From CAWCDJ01 sp963836015 (lineage in GTDB: Bacteria > Acidobacteriota > Terriglobia > Bryobacterales > Bryobacteraceae), in the NCBI GenBank assembly GCA_963836015.1, contig CAWIIF010000015.1, positions 1,798,001 to 1,862,000 of the forward strand: a stretch of 64,000 bases of DNA. Reading direction: 5' to 3'. The notes below the pieces were generated by a model. That model was given only the letters and a program-made list of their open reading frames with translations, ran no database searches and was not told the DNA's origin. Below, one piece after another: positions 17,856-26,556 of the stretch. The first letter of the stretch is position 1. Each line of letters begins with the position of its first letter. A program made the position numbers and the translations under genes.

Positions 17856-18555
17856 GACCTTCACTTACTCCGATATCTCGAAGATGATCGACCACTCGCT
17901 GCTCAGCCCCACGCTTGCCGCCGCGCAGCTTGAGGCAGGCTGCCGCCTTGCGGTGGCCTACGACGTGGCTAGCGTGTGTATCCTGCCTTATTACCTGCGG
18001 CGGTGCGCCGATATCCTCCGCGGGAGCGCCGTCAAGGCCAGCACGACCATCGGATTCCCTCACGGAGGCCACGCCACCGCGGTCAAGGTTGCCGAGGCCG
18101 GCCGCGCCCTCGCCGATGGCGGAGAGGAGCTCGACATGGTCGTCAACATCAGCGCCGTCCTCAGCGGCCATTGGGATTACGTCCGCGACGATATCGGTGC
18201 GGTCGTCGGGGTGGTTCATGCGGCCGGCCAAAAGGTCAAAGTCATCTTCGAGAACTGCTACCTGAACGACGACCAGAAGATCCGCCTGTGCTCGATCTGC
18301 GGCGAGTTGGAGGCCGATTGGGTGAAGACCTCCACCGGATACGGAACCGGCGGCGCGACCCTTGAAGACCTGCGGCTCATGCGGCGCCACAGCCCGCCGC
18401 GCGTTCAGGTGAAGTCCGCCGGCGGCATCCGCGACCTCGACGCGCTGCTTCGCGTGCGCGAGATCGGCGTCACGCGTTCCGGCGCCACGCGTACCGCCGA
18501 AATGCTCGAAGAGTGCTGCCGCCGACTGGGCCTCCCCCCTCGCTGTCCCGCCTGA
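17854..18555 (+). CDS. deoC: Deoxyribose-phosphate aldolase
   Basis: 233 residues, the usual length. Cleaves 2-deoxyribose 5-phosphate to glyceraldehyde 3-phosphate and acetaldehyde, in deoxynucleoside salvage. Class I aldolase motifs are intact: MIDHSLLSP at the N-terminus, ELDMVVNI with the active-site aspartate, DWVKTSTGY with the Schiff-base lysine K158, and QVKSAGGIR with the second catalytic lysine K187. The start at 17854 follows from family length; the open frame upstream has no family character. An inverted repeat covers the start codon. No other nucleoside catabolism gene is adjacent, and the next gene (an RND adaptor) is 52 bases on with its own ribosome binding site. Confidence 0.93.
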   Translation: MTFTYSDISKMIDHSLLSPTLAAAQLEAGCRLAVAYDVASVCILPYYLRRCADILRGSAVKASTTIGFPHGGHATAVKVAEAGRALADGGEELDMVVNISAVLSGHWDYVRDDIGAVVGVVHAAGQKVKVIFENCYLNDDQKIRLCSICGELEADWVKTSTGYGTGGATLEDLRLMRRHSPPRVQVKSAGGIRDLDALLRVREIGVTRSGATRTAEMLEECCRRLGLPPRCPA

Positions 18556-18607
18556 TCGCGGCGGCCCGCGCGCGCCCCCCGCTAGAATAGAATTTGGAGA
18601 ATCGATT

Positions 18608-19816
18608 TTGAAAAAGTTGTTGCTGCTCTTGCTGCTGGCCCTCGTCGCCGCGGTAATCGGCTGGGGGATTCTGCGCAAGAATGCGCCTCCGCGCGTCAAC
18701 TTCACCCGCGTCCGGCGCGAGGCTCTCGTGAGCACCCTTCCCACCAACGGCAAAGTCGAGCCGTACCTGTGGCAGGCGGTTCGCGCCGAATCCGCCGCGC
18801 TCGTGGCCAAAGTCGAGGTGCGCGAGGGCCAGACCGTAGCCAAAGGAGCCGTGCTCGCAACCCTCAGCGATCCCGCCCTTCAGGCCGATATCGAGGCTGC
18901 CGAAGCCAAGCTGTCGGAGGCCCGCGCGGGTCTCGCCGCTCTCGAAGCCGGCGGCCGCCCCTCCGATCTGGCCGACATCGAAAACCGCCTCGAGCGCAAC
19001 CGCTACGATCTCCAGCACGCCACCGCCGACTATCATTCCCTGCAGCGCCTCGCCGAAAAACAGGCCGCCACCCGGATGGACGTGCAATCGGCCGCCGACC
19101 GCGTACGTCAGCTCGAGCTCGAAATCCAGGGCCTCGAGAAGCGCCGCGACTCGCTCGTCGCCAAGCCCGACGTGGCCGCCGCCCAGGCCCGCCTGCAGGA
19201 CGCCGAATCCGCCCTCAAGCTGGCCCGCGCGCGCTCCGCCCAAAACGTCCTCCACTCGCCCCTCGACGGCGTGGTCTATGGACTCGCCGTGCGCCCCGGA
19301 GCCTACGTCAACCCCGGCGATCTCATCGCCAACGTCGGCCTTCTCGACCGCCTTCACGTCCGCGTCTATGTCGATGAGCCCGAGCTCGGCCGTGTGGCCG
19401 TCGGACAGCCTGTCGACATCACCTGGCAAGCGCTGCCCGGCAGGAAATGGCAGGGAACCGTCGAGCGCAAGCCTACCGCCATCCAGGCCCTCGGCTCGCG
19501 CCAGGTCGGCGAGGTGATCTGCACCATTGAAAACCCCGGCCGCGATCTCATCCCAGGCACCAATGTCGATGCCCAGATCCGCACCGCGGCCGCCCGCGAC
19601 GCCCTGGTCATCCCGCGCGAGACCCTGCGCCACGATTCCGCCGGCGACTACGTATTCACCGTCAAAGACGATACTCTGGAGCGCCGCGGCGTCGTCACGG
19701 GGATCTCCAGCGTCTCTCTCGTTCAAGTGACCAGCGGGCTTACCGAAGGCGAACCTGTCGCGCTGCCTGCGGACTTTCCTCTTCAGTCAGGCAGCCGCGT
19801 TTCACCGGTTCTGTAA
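18608..19816 (+). CDS. RND/MacA-type efflux periplasmic adaptor (HlyD family)
   Basis: 402 residues starting at a TTG (18608) with GGAG eight bases before it. A signal anchor (residues 2-19) is followed by the barrel-sandwich lipoyl half (VEVREGQTVAKGAVLATL, about 75-92), a long coiled-coil hairpin (about 95-205, rich in EAAEAKLSEAR and QLELEIQGLEKR type heptads), the second lipoyl half (LHSPLDGVVYGLAVRPG) and a beta-barrel (HVRVYVDEPELGRVAVGQPV). Such adaptors bridge an inner-membrane pump and an outer-membrane channel. No ABC permease, RND pump or TolC-like gene lies next to it, so its partner must be elsewhere or lost; the following gene is an MFS transporter that would not normally use it. 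Confidence 0.88.
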   Translation: MKKLLLLLLLALVAAVIGWGILRKNAPPRVNFTRVRREALVSTLPTNGKVEPYLWQAVRAESAALVAKVEVREGQTVAKGAVLATLSDPALQADIEAAEAKLSEARAGLAALEAGGRPSDLADIENRLERNRYDLQHATADYHSLQRLAEKQAATRMDVQSAADRVRQLELEIQGLEKRRDSLVAKPDVAAAQARLQDAESALKLARARSAQNVLHSPLDGVVYGLAVRPGAYVNPGDLIANVGLLDRLHVRVYVDEPELGRVAVGQPVDITWQALPGRKWQGTVERKPTAIQALGSRQVGEVICTIENPGRDLIPGTNVDAQIRTAAARDALVIPRETLRHDSAGDYVFTVKDDTLERRGVVTGISSVSLVQVTSGLTEGEPVALPADFPLQSGSRVSPVL

Positions 19817-19864
19817 ATTCGGCCACTTGCGGTTCCCGATCGAATTGGGTAACGATACAACTTC

Positions 19865-21226
19865 ATGCCATCAAACGGTTCGAGCGGGGCCGCCGGCGGG
19901 CAGCCCAAATACGTCTGGTATAAGGACCTCACCAGCTATCAATGGTTCGTCGTAGCGGTTGCCGCCGGCGGGTGGATGTTCGACACGATGGCGCAGCAGC
20001 TCTTCAACCTCGCCCGCGTGGCGGCGCTGCGCGACCTGATGGGCGGCCATGCCACCCCCGGCGAGGTTTCCGAGCAGGCCGGCTACGCCACCATGATCTT
20101 CATGATCGGCTGGGCCTTGGGAGGCGTCCTCTTCGGTGTCCTCGGCGACCGCATCGGCCGCGTCAAGACCATGATCTTGACCATCCTGAGTTACACCATC
20201 TTCACCGGCCTCAGTCTTTTTTCCATCGGCGTTTGGGATTTCAACGCCTACCGCTTCCTGTGCGGCCTCGGTGTAGGAGGGCAGTTCGCCGTGGGGGTCG
20301 CGCTGGTGGCCGAGGTCGTGCCGTCGCGCGCGCGCCCTTACGCTCTCGGAATGGTGCAGGCCTTTTCCGCCCTCGGTAACATGATGGCCGCGTTGACCGG
20401 CATCATGCTCGGGCAGATTCAGCAGTCCGGCGCCATCGCCGGAGCCTGGCGCTGGGAGTTTCTGGCCGGCGCGCTGCCCGCGCCGCTCGCCCTTGTGGTC
20501 TTCAAGAAGTTGAAGGAGCCCGAGCAGTGGCTCAAGGCGCGCGCCGAAAAGAAGAAGATGGGTTCGTTCAAGGAGCTGCTTTCCGACCCGCGCTGGAGCC
20601 GCAACTCCTACGTCGGCCTGGCGCTGGCCTTCGCCGGCGTGGTGGGCCTCTGGGGCATCGGCTTCTTCAGCTACGACCTGCTGCGCCCGGTGCTCGAAAA
20701 GACCTTCCGCGCCCAGGGCTTCTCCGGCGCCGCGCTCGCCGGCAAAACCACCACCTGGATCGGCATCACTTCGCTCCTCCAGAATTTCGGAGCCTTCCTC
20801 GGAGTCAACGCCTTCACCTGGCTCACCCAGCGCACCAACCGCAGAAAGGCGTTCGCCGTCAGCTTCGTCGCCGCGATGTTCATGACGGCTTACACCTTCT
20901 GGAACCTCCGCACGCTCAGCGACATCTTCTGGATGATCCCGCTCATGGGCTTCACGCAACTGGCCCTGTTCGGCGGCTACGCCATCTACCTGCCGGAGCT
21001 CTTCCCCACCCGCCTGCGGAGCACCGGCACCAGCTTCTGTTACAACGTCGGCCGCCTGGTGGCCGCCTCCGGCCCGCTGACTCTCGGCATGCTGACCAAC
21101 CGCGTCTTCGTCAACCAGGCCGAGCCCATGCGTTACGCCGGAGTCACCATGTGCCTGGTCTTCCTGGTCGGCTTGGCTGCGCTTCCCTTCGCCCCCGAAA
21201 CCAAAGGCCGGCCCCTTCCCGAGTAG
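19865..21226 (+). CDS. MFS transporter, sugar-porter-like
   Basis: 453 residues with about twelve membrane helices. The MFS signature between helices 2 and 3 is present (GVLGDRIGRVKTMI, near residue 95), and a second one in the other half is reduced to TWLTQRTNRRKAF (near 320). Helix 4-5 contains RFLCGLGVGGQFAVGVALVAE, the motif of sugar and metabolite-proton symporters, and LFPTRLRSTGTSFCYNVGR near residue 380 is the usual PESPR-side signature. It is probably a proton-coupled importer of a sugar or organic acid; the substrate cannot be told. It follows the adaptor by 48 bases. Confidence 0.88.
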   Translation: MPSNGSSGAAGGQPKYVWYKDLTSYQWFVVAVAAGGWMFDTMAQQLFNLARVAALRDLMGGHATPGEVSEQAGYATMIFMIGWALGGVLFGVLGDRIGRVKTMILTILSYTIFTGLSLFSIGVWDFNAYRFLCGLGVGGQFAVGVALVAEVVPSRARPYALGMVQAFSALGNMMAALTGIMLGQIQQSGAIAGAWRWEFLAGALPAPLALVVFKKLKEPEQWLKARAEKKKMGSFKELLSDPRWSRNSYVGLALAFAGVVGLWGIGFFSYDLLRPVLEKTFRAQGFSGAALAGKTTTWIGITSLLQNFGAFLGVNAFTWLTQRTNRRKAFAVSFVAAMFMTAYTFWNLRTLSDIFWMIPLMGFTQLALFGGYAIYLPELFPTRLRSTGTSFCYNVGRLVAASGPLTLGMLTNRVFVNQAEPMRYAGVTMCLVFLVGLAALPFAPETKGRPLPE

Positions 21227-21258
21227 GGGCCTATGCTAGAATTGCGCGCAAGCCGCGT

Positions 21259-22218
21259 ATGGGACCATCGCCCGACCTGCTGCCATCCGGATCCTTTTTC
21301 GCCGATCGCTACGAGATCGAATCTCCCCTCGGCCGCGGCGCGTTCGCCGTCACCTACCTCGCTCGCGACCAGTTCCGCCGCCGCCGCGTCGCCCTCAAAG
21401 TGTTCTCCTCGTCCAGCGAGGAGGTGCTCGAAGCCGTCCGCACCGAAACCCGCGTGTCGCAGGCCCTCGATCACCCGAATGTAGTCTCCCTGCTCGACTC
21501 GGGCGTGGCCGGGGGCCGCCCTTATACCGCGTCGGATTGGGTCGAAGGCGCGAGTCTCGACACGGTCCTGCAGACCGGCCCGCTGTCCCTGGCGCAGACC
21601 ATCGAAGCCTGCACCGGGATCGCCGGCGCCCTCCGTCAGGCGCACGCCCACGGCATTATCCATCGCGACCTCAAGCCGTCCAACGTCCTGGTTCCCGGTT
21701 GGCCTGCTCAGCCCGATTTCGGCTCCGTGCGCCTCCTCGACTTCGGAGTTGCCGGAGCACTCAAGCCGTCCACGCAGGCGACCCAGGCCGGCATGATCTT
21801 CGGCACCCCCTTTTACATGTCGCCGGAGCAGGTACTCGGCGAGCCGCAGACCACCGCCACCGACATCTACGCGCTCGGCCTCCTGCTTTACGAGATGTTG
21901 ACCGGCCGCAAGCTGCGGGAGGGCAAAGACACGGTCGCGCTGTTTCGCTCGATTCTCGATGATCCCGCGCCCCTCCTGCCCCCCTCTGTGCCCGCGCCCC
22001 TCGCGCGGCTGATTGGCGAATCTCTCCGCCGCGACCCCGCCGCGCGCCCCACGCTCGACCGCTTCGCCGACGCTCTCAGGGGGTGCCGTCCGGGCCCTCG
22101 CCGCGCGCCGCCCGCCGTCCGCTTTGGGCGCCGCGGCTGTCGCCCTCGCCCTCGCGTTCTGCGCCGCCATACTGCTGGGCGTCCTTCTTCCCGGCCGTAT
22201 TCGGCGGCGTCTTCCTGA
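21259..22218 (+). CDS. Serine/threonine protein kinase (C-terminus frameshifted)
   Basis: Hanks-type kinase domain, complete: Gly loop LGRGAFAVTYLA (near residue 26), VALKVF with the ATP lysine K47, HRDLKPSN with the catalytic aspartate D137, LLDFGVAG with D161, GTPFYMSPEQ activation segment and the terminal arginine region RRDPAARPTLDRF. After DALRG the frame becomes arginine/proline-rich nonsense. Reading one base less in the five-G run at 22079-22083 gives AVRALAARRPPSALGAAAVA and a membrane helix, and a second one-base change near 22180-22190 joins the frame that runs to 22622. The full protein was therefore probably a membrane-anchored kinase of about 454 residues. Kinase part certain; real 3' end uncertain. 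Confidence 0.85.
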   Translation: MGPSPDLLPSGSFFADRYEIESPLGRGAFAVTYLARDQFRRRRVALKVFSSSSEEVLEAVRTETRVSQALDHPNVVSLLDSGVAGGRPYTASDWVEGASLDTVLQTGPLSLAQTIEACTGIAGALRQAHAHGIIHRDLKPSNVLVPGWPAQPDFGSVRLLDFGVAGALKPSTQATQAGMIFGTPFYMSPEQVLGEPQTTATDIYALGLLLYEMLTGRKLREGKDTVALFRSILDDPAPLLPPSVPAPLARLIGESLRRDPAARPTLDRFADALRGCRPGPRRAPPAVRFGRRGCRPRPRVLRRHTAGRPSSRPYSAASS

Positions 22219-22622
22219 CGATCGTCGGAGTCGGCGCGGGCTTCTGGATACGCGGCCGGCTCAACCGCTCCGGTTCGGATCTCAAATCCGAGGCGCTCGG
22301 ACTTGCCATCGACGCCCGTCAGCATGTCGATCTCAGCGCGACCATGGCGCTTCAGGTCACAGACCTGGTCGGACGCCTCCGCCAGATCGACGAGCGCATC
22401 CTGGCCGGGACCGTGGCCCTCATGTTGAACGAGTACCAGCGGGCCTCCGAGGGCAAAGACCGCCAGTCGGCCCTCATGAACGTCGTCGCGCTCTCCGAAA
22501 AACTCGGCCAGCGTCTCTCCCCGTGGTACGTCCGCTACAAGGACGCCATCGCCATGCTGGTCGCCGTAGCCGGCGCCGTCTCCGGTCTCCTTACCGCCTA
22601 CAACGGCCTGCGCCACAAGTAG
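22083..22622 (+). CDS. C-terminal region of the kinase in a shifted frame
   Basis: As an isolated frame this begins at a GTG inside the kinase gene, but only the part from about 22185 is protein-like: a membrane helix (FGGVFLTIVGVGAGFWI), a charged helical region (DARQHVDLSATMALQVTDLV, LRQIDERILAGTVALML) and a last helix at the C-terminus (AIAMLVAVAGAVSGLLTAYN). It is best read as the sensory or membrane-linked tail of the kinase cut off by two indels. No family is recognised. Immediately after its stop codon lies one copy of the palindromic repeat also found at 26975 and 61652. Confidence 0.5.
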   Translation: MPSGPSPRAARRPLWAPRLSPSPSRSAPPYCWASFFPAVFGGVFLTIVGVGAGFWIRGRLNRSGSDLKSEALGLAIDARQHVDLSATMALQVTDLVGRLRQIDERILAGTVALMLNEYQRASEGKDRQSALMNVVALSEKLGQRLSPWYVRYKDAIAMLVAVAGAVSGLLTAYNGLRHK

Positions 22623-22643
22623 GGTAGGCCTCCGGGCCTGCCC
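22622..22643. repeat. Dispersed palindromic repeat, copy 1
   Basis: GGGTAGGCC and GGCCTGCCC form a 9-base stem with a TCCG loop and one G-T pair. It starts on the last base of the preceding stop codon. Close copies lie at 26975-26999 and 61652-61673, each just after a stop codon. It could act as a REP-like element or a transcript-end stabiliser. Confidence 0.6.
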
Positions 22644-22695
22644 AGCCGGGCGTAGCCCGGCCTTCCAGCCCCCTGCTGCTACACTGGCAACAGGC

Positions 22696-23937
22696 ATGGC
22701 TGTCAATGCTTTAACGGGGGCGAACCTCACCGAGCTGACCGATCACCGCGGTGTCCGCGAGTGCCTCCAGTGGTTCACCCGCGAGAAACAGTGGATCAAC
22801 GAGCAGCACCTCCAGTTCTGCCGCGTGCCTTCACCCACCTTTCTCGAGCAGGAACGCGCCGCCTGGTTCCTCGAGCAGTTCCGCGCCTTCGGCTGGGACG
22901 CCTCCATCGATCGCGCCGGCAACGTCGTCGCCGTCAGCGGATCCGCCCCGTATGTCGCCCTCACCGCGCACCTCGATACCGTCCTCGCCCCGCGAAATAA
23001 GGACGACATCGCCGTCGATCCCGACGGCCGCTTTCGCGGACCCGGCGTCTCCGACAACGGCGCCGGACTCTCCGCCCTGCTCGCCGTCGGCCGCGTCTGG
23101 AAGAACGGCGCCGCCCTCCCCGATCTCCCCCTCGGCCTCCTTCTGGTGGCCAATGTCGGCGAGGAAGGCGAGGGCAACCTGCTCGGCATGCGGCACCTTT
23201 GCAAGCAATCGCCCCACGCCCGCAAAATCGAGTCTTTCCTGGTCGTAGATGGCGCCGGGACCGATCACATCACCACCCGCGGGCTCGGCAGCCGCCGCTT
23301 CGAAATCTCCTTCACCGGCCCCGGCGGCCATAGCTGGAGCGATTACGGCGTCGGCAACCCGCTCCACGCCCTCTGCCGCGCCGTCACCCTGTTCACCGAT
23401 ACCCGCATCGAGGGCCATCCCAAGTCGGCCGTCAACGTCGGCCTGATCGAAGGCGGCTCGAGCGTCAACGCCATCGCCCAACTCGCCCGCGCCAAGGTCG
23501 ACATACGCTCCGAATCCAACGAAAAGATCGATCAGCTCGTGGACGTCCTCTCGGACGCCGTCGATCGCGCCCGCGAGCTCGAAAACCAGCGGGCCACCGC
23601 CGGCAAGGTCGCCGCGAAACTTCGCGAGATTGGCTCCCGCCCCGCCGCCGCGCTGCCGGAATCCGCCGCTGTCCTGCAATACCTGCGCGCAGTCGATTCC
23701 CACCTGGGCATCCGCTCGCATTTCGATACCTCCTCCACCGACGCCAATATCCCCCTTTCGCTCGGCATCCCCGCTGTGGCCATCGGCGCGGGCGGCGTCG
23801 GCGGCGGCGCTCATACCTCCCAGGAATGGTACCGTCCCGAGGGCCGCGACCTCGCCTTGAAACGCATCTTCCTCACCCTCCTCCTGCTCATGCGCCGCCC
23901 CCGCTCCGCCGGCGATCCCGGGGGCCCTGCCAAGTGA
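22696..23937 (+). CDS. M20-family metallopeptidase
   Basis: 413 residues. Zinc peptidase fold of the M20 (PepT/ArgE/DapE) family: LTAHLDTV with the first zinc histidine (near residue 97), GPGVSDNGAGLSALL with the bridging aspartate (near 118), VANVGEEGEGNL with the catalytic glutamate and zinc glutamate (near 155), and VVDGAGTDH (near 182). The dimerisation lid begins around SRRFEISFTGPGGHSW. The last zinc histidine fits GGGAHTSQEWY near residue 375. Likely a cytoplasmic di- or tripeptidase; exact substrate not given by sequence. Its stop codon overlaps the GTG start of the next gene, so the two are probably translated together. Confidence 0.88.
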   Translation: MAVNALTGANLTELTDHRGVRECLQWFTREKQWINEQHLQFCRVPSPTFLEQERAAWFLEQFRAFGWDASIDRAGNVVAVSGSAPYVALTAHLDTVLAPRNKDDIAVDPDGRFRGPGVSDNGAGLSALLAVGRVWKNGAALPDLPLGLLLVANVGEEGEGNLLGMRHLCKQSPHARKIESFLVVDGAGTDHITTRGLGSRRFEISFTGPGGHSWSDYGVGNPLHALCRAVTLFTDTRIEGHPKSAVNVGLIEGGSSVNAIAQLARAKVDIRSESNEKIDQLVDVLSDAVDRARELENQRATAGKVAAKLREIGSRPAAALPESAAVLQYLRAVDSHLGIRSHFDTSSTDANIPLSLGIPAVAIGAGGVGGGAHTSQEWYRPEGRDLALKRIFLTLLLLMRRPRSAGDPGGPAK

Positions 23938-24812
23938 ATCGCCGCAAGGCGGACCTGGCTCTCCTCTTCAACGTAGTGGTCTGGGGGGCTACCTTCATCC
24001 TCGTCAAGACCGCCCTCCTCGATATCTCCCCTCTGCTGTTTCTGGCCCTGCGATTCTCCCTCGCCTCCCTCGTCCTGCTGCTGGTGTTCCGCGGGACCGC
24101 GAAGATTCGGTACCAGTGGAAGACCGTGGCCGCCGGCTGCCTGGTCGGCGGTTTTCTCTACACCGGCTTCCTCCTTCAGACCCTCGGACTGCGTCTGACC
24201 AGCGCCCCCAAGTCCGCGTTCCTCACCGGGCTGACCTCGCTGATGGTACCTTTGCTCACCCGCCTCGTCTATAAAAGCAGACCCCAGGTTTCGGAGGTTG
24301 TCGGGGTTCTGGTGGCCACGGCCGGCCTGGCCCTGATGACGCTCCACGGCGACATTGGGTCCATCAGCCGGGGCGACTTGTTGACTGTCTGCGGTGCGGC
24401 CGCTTTTGCCGCTCAAATCGTGACTCTGGGCCACTTCTCCGAACGAATGAGCTTCGAATTGCTGTCGATTGCGCAAGTCGGCGCCGCGGCCCTGTTGGCT
24501 TTGTCACTATTCGGTCTGTGTGAGACGCCACACCTCGTTTGGCGGCCTGCGGTGATCTACGCCATACTGACAACAGGGATATTAGCAACCGCACTGGCGT
24601 TTACGATCCAGGCCTGGGCGCAGCAGTATACGACAGCTACCCGGACAGCTTTGATTTATATGCTGGAGCCGGTTATTGCCTGGATTACATCGTATCTCGT
24701 GGCGGGTGAGGGCCTTACAGGGCGCGCTGCCGTGGGCGCCGTCCTCATCCTGGGAGGAGTGTTGGTGGTGGAGATGAAACCATTGAATCCGCGGCTACAT
24801 CCATCCAACTAG
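23934..24812 (+). CDS. DMT-superfamily (EamA) transporter
   Basis: 292 residues with ten predicted membrane helices arranged as two EamA repeats (LALLFNVVVWGATFILVKTA in the first, GDLLTVCGAAAFAAQIVTLG opening the second). The start is the GTG at 23934, giving a GTGA overlap with the peptidase stop; an earlier start in the same frame would lie within the peptidase gene and precede the first helix by nothing recognisable. EamA proteins export amino acids or related metabolites. Coupling to a peptidase suggests export of excess amino acids, which is inference. Confidence 0.87.
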   Translation: MNRRKADLALLFNVVVWGATFILVKTALLDISPLLFLALRFSLASLVLLLVFRGTAKIRYQWKTVAAGCLVGGFLYTGFLLQTLGLRLTSAPKSAFLTGLTSLMVPLLTRLVYKSRPQVSEVVGVLVATAGLALMTLHGDIGSISRGDLLTVCGAAAFAAQIVTLGHFSERMSFELLSIAQVGAAALLALSLFGLCETPHLVWRPAVIYAILTTGILATALAFTIQAWAQQYTTATRTALIYMLEPVIAWITSYLVAGEGLTGRAAVGAVLILGGVLVVEMKPLNPRLHPSN

Positions 24813-24872
24813 AGTCTGTGGCCGGACTATAATGTCTTCGGTTGCAAGTACGCGTAGGAGTAGAAAGGTTCC

Positions 24873-26486
24873 ATGAGTTTTCTAGACAAGTTACGCACGC
24901 AGAAGCTGCTGTCGTTCACACTCGTTCTGTTCACGCTGTCGATCGGTATCGTGATCGGTACCCTGGTGAGCTCCGGCGTGAAGGCAGCGAAAGATAATCC
25001 GGTGGCCCCTGGTGCGTCCCCGCTCCAGATCCCCAACCCGGTGGAACTGTCGAGCACCTTCAGCCAGATCGCCAAGCAGGTCGAGCCCTCGGTCGTCAAC
25101 ATTTCCACCACGTACAACCCCAAGCCTTCCCGTACCACCCGCAACCGGCGCCAGTTGCAGCAGCCGGATGACGGCGATCAGGGCGATTCCGGCGGCGGCG
25201 GGATGGACGATTTCCTCTACCGCTTCTTCGGCGGCAATCCCTTCGGCGGCAACAACAGCCCCGAAATGTCTCGTCGCGGCTACGCGCTCGGCTCCGGTGT
25301 GGTGGTCGATAAGGCCGGCTACATCCTGACCAACAATCACGTGGTCGACAAGGCCGATCGCATCCAGGTGAAGTTCAACGACGACCCCACCGAATACGAC
25401 GCTAAGGTAGTCGGCGTCGATGCTCCTACCGATCTCGCCGTCATCCGCGTCGAAGGCAAGAGCAGCGTGGTCCCTGCCAAAATCGGCAACTCCGAAGCCG
25501 TCCAGGTGGGTGACTGGTGCATGGCCATCGGATCTCCCTTCGGGTTCCAGGCCACCGTCACAGCCGGTATCATCAGCGCCAAGGAGCGCGATATCCCCGG
25601 CGATACCTCCCAGTTCCAGCACTTCCTGCAAACCGATGCCGCCATCAACCCCGGCAACTCCGGCGGACCGCTGCTCAATATCCGCGGCGAGGTCATCGGC
25701 ATCAACACCGCCATCGCTTCCCGCTCCGGCGGCTACCAGGGCATCGGCTTCGCCCTGCCCATCAATACCGCCGCGCAGGTCTATAACGACATCATTAAGA
25801 ACGGTAAGGTAACTCGCGGCTCCATCGGCATCACCTTCGATTCGAATCCCGAAAAGGCGCGGGCGCTCCTCAAGGCCTACAATGCCACCGAGGGAGTCTT
25901 CGTCGCCGATGTGGCCGACGGCGGCCCGGCGCAGAAGGCCGGCATCAAGGCGGGCGACATCATCGTGGCCGTCAACGGTAAGACGGTGCGCGACGGTACC
26001 GAACTCGTCAACATCGTCACCGCCACTCCCATCGGCACACCGCTCGACCTCGCGGTCCTCCGCAACGGCCAGCGCGCCACTTACAAGGTGACCGTCGGCG
26101 ACCTTGCCCAGGTCTTCCCCGACCGGTTCGGCAACCCCGACGATCAGTCCTCGGTCAAAGGAGAGGGCGGAGCCACCAGCTTCGGCATGCAGATCCAGAA
26201 CCTGTCCGCCCAGCAGCGGCAGACCATGGGCATCAAGGAACCCGGCGGCGTGCTGGTCACGTCCGTCGAGCCGAATTCCTTCGCCGAGGATATCAACCTG
26301 CAGCAGGGCGACATCCTGCTCAGCATCAACCGGCAGCCCATCAATTCGACTGCCGACGTGATGGCCGCGAAAGCCAGGCTGAAGCCCGGCGATGCCGTTG
26401 CCTTCCGCGTTCTGAGCAAGGGCGAGAACAACACCTGGACGTCCAGCTTCGTGGCCGGCACCCTGCCCGCCAACCCGCAGCAGTAA
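24873..26486 (+). CDS. HtrA/DegP-type periplasmic serine protease
   Basis: 537 residues. N-terminal membrane anchor (SFTLVLFTLSIGIVIGTLVS, about 14-33). The trypsin-like domain spans about 70-310, with the triad H156 (NNHVVDKAD), D187 (PTDLAVIRV) and S263 (NPGNSGGPLLN). Two PDZ domains follow (about 315-410, GPAQKAGIKAGDIIVAVNG; and about 440-535, GDILLSINRQPINS). Do-family proteases degrade or refold misfolded envelope proteins. Good ribosome binding site (AGGAG) before the ATG. A -10-like TATAAT lies at 24828-24833 without a clear -35. A strong intrinsic terminator follows the gene. Confidence 0.93.
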   Translation: MSFLDKLRTQKLLSFTLVLFTLSIGIVIGTLVSSGVKAAKDNPVAPGASPLQIPNPVELSSTFSQIAKQVEPSVVNISTTYNPKPSRTTRNRRQLQQPDDGDQGDSGGGGMDDFLYRFFGGNPFGGNNSPEMSRRGYALGSGVVVDKAGYILTNNHVVDKADRIQVKFNDDPTEYDAKVVGVDAPTDLAVIRVEGKSSVVPAKIGNSEAVQVGDWCMAIGSPFGFQATVTAGIISAKERDIPGDTSQFQHFLQTDAAINPGNSGGPLLNIRGEVIGINTAIASRSGGYQGIGFALPINTAAQVYNDIIKNGKVTRGSIGITFDSNPEKARALLKAYNATEGVFVADVADGGPAQKAGIKAGDIIVAVNGKTVRDGTELVNIVTATPIGTPLDLAVLRNGQRATYKVTVGDLAQVFPDRFGNPDDQSSVKGEGGATSFGMQIQNLSAQQRQTMGIKEPGGVLVTSVEPNSFAEDINLQQGDILLSINRQPINSTADVMAAKARLKPGDAVAFRVLSKGENNTWTSSFVAGTLPANPQQ

Positions 26487-26503
26487 CACGCCGTATCATT
26501 CCA

Positions 26504-26539
26504 GGCGGCCGGCTTGACCCCGGCCGCCTTTTCTCTTTT
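26504..26539 (+). terminator. Intrinsic terminator after the HtrA gene
   Basis: GGCGGCCGG (26504-26512) and CCGGCCGCC (26520-26528) make a perfect 9-base GC stem with a 7-base loop, followed at once by TTTTCTCTTTT (26529-26539). This is a textbook Rho-independent terminator on the plus strand. Confidence 0.9.
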
Positions 26540-26556
26540 GTTAAACTAAGATTTCA

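Noticed and set aside
24828..24833. TATAAT before the HtrA gene as a full promoter
   Set aside because: No acceptable -35 at 16-18 bases upstream, so it is only mentioned in the gene entry.
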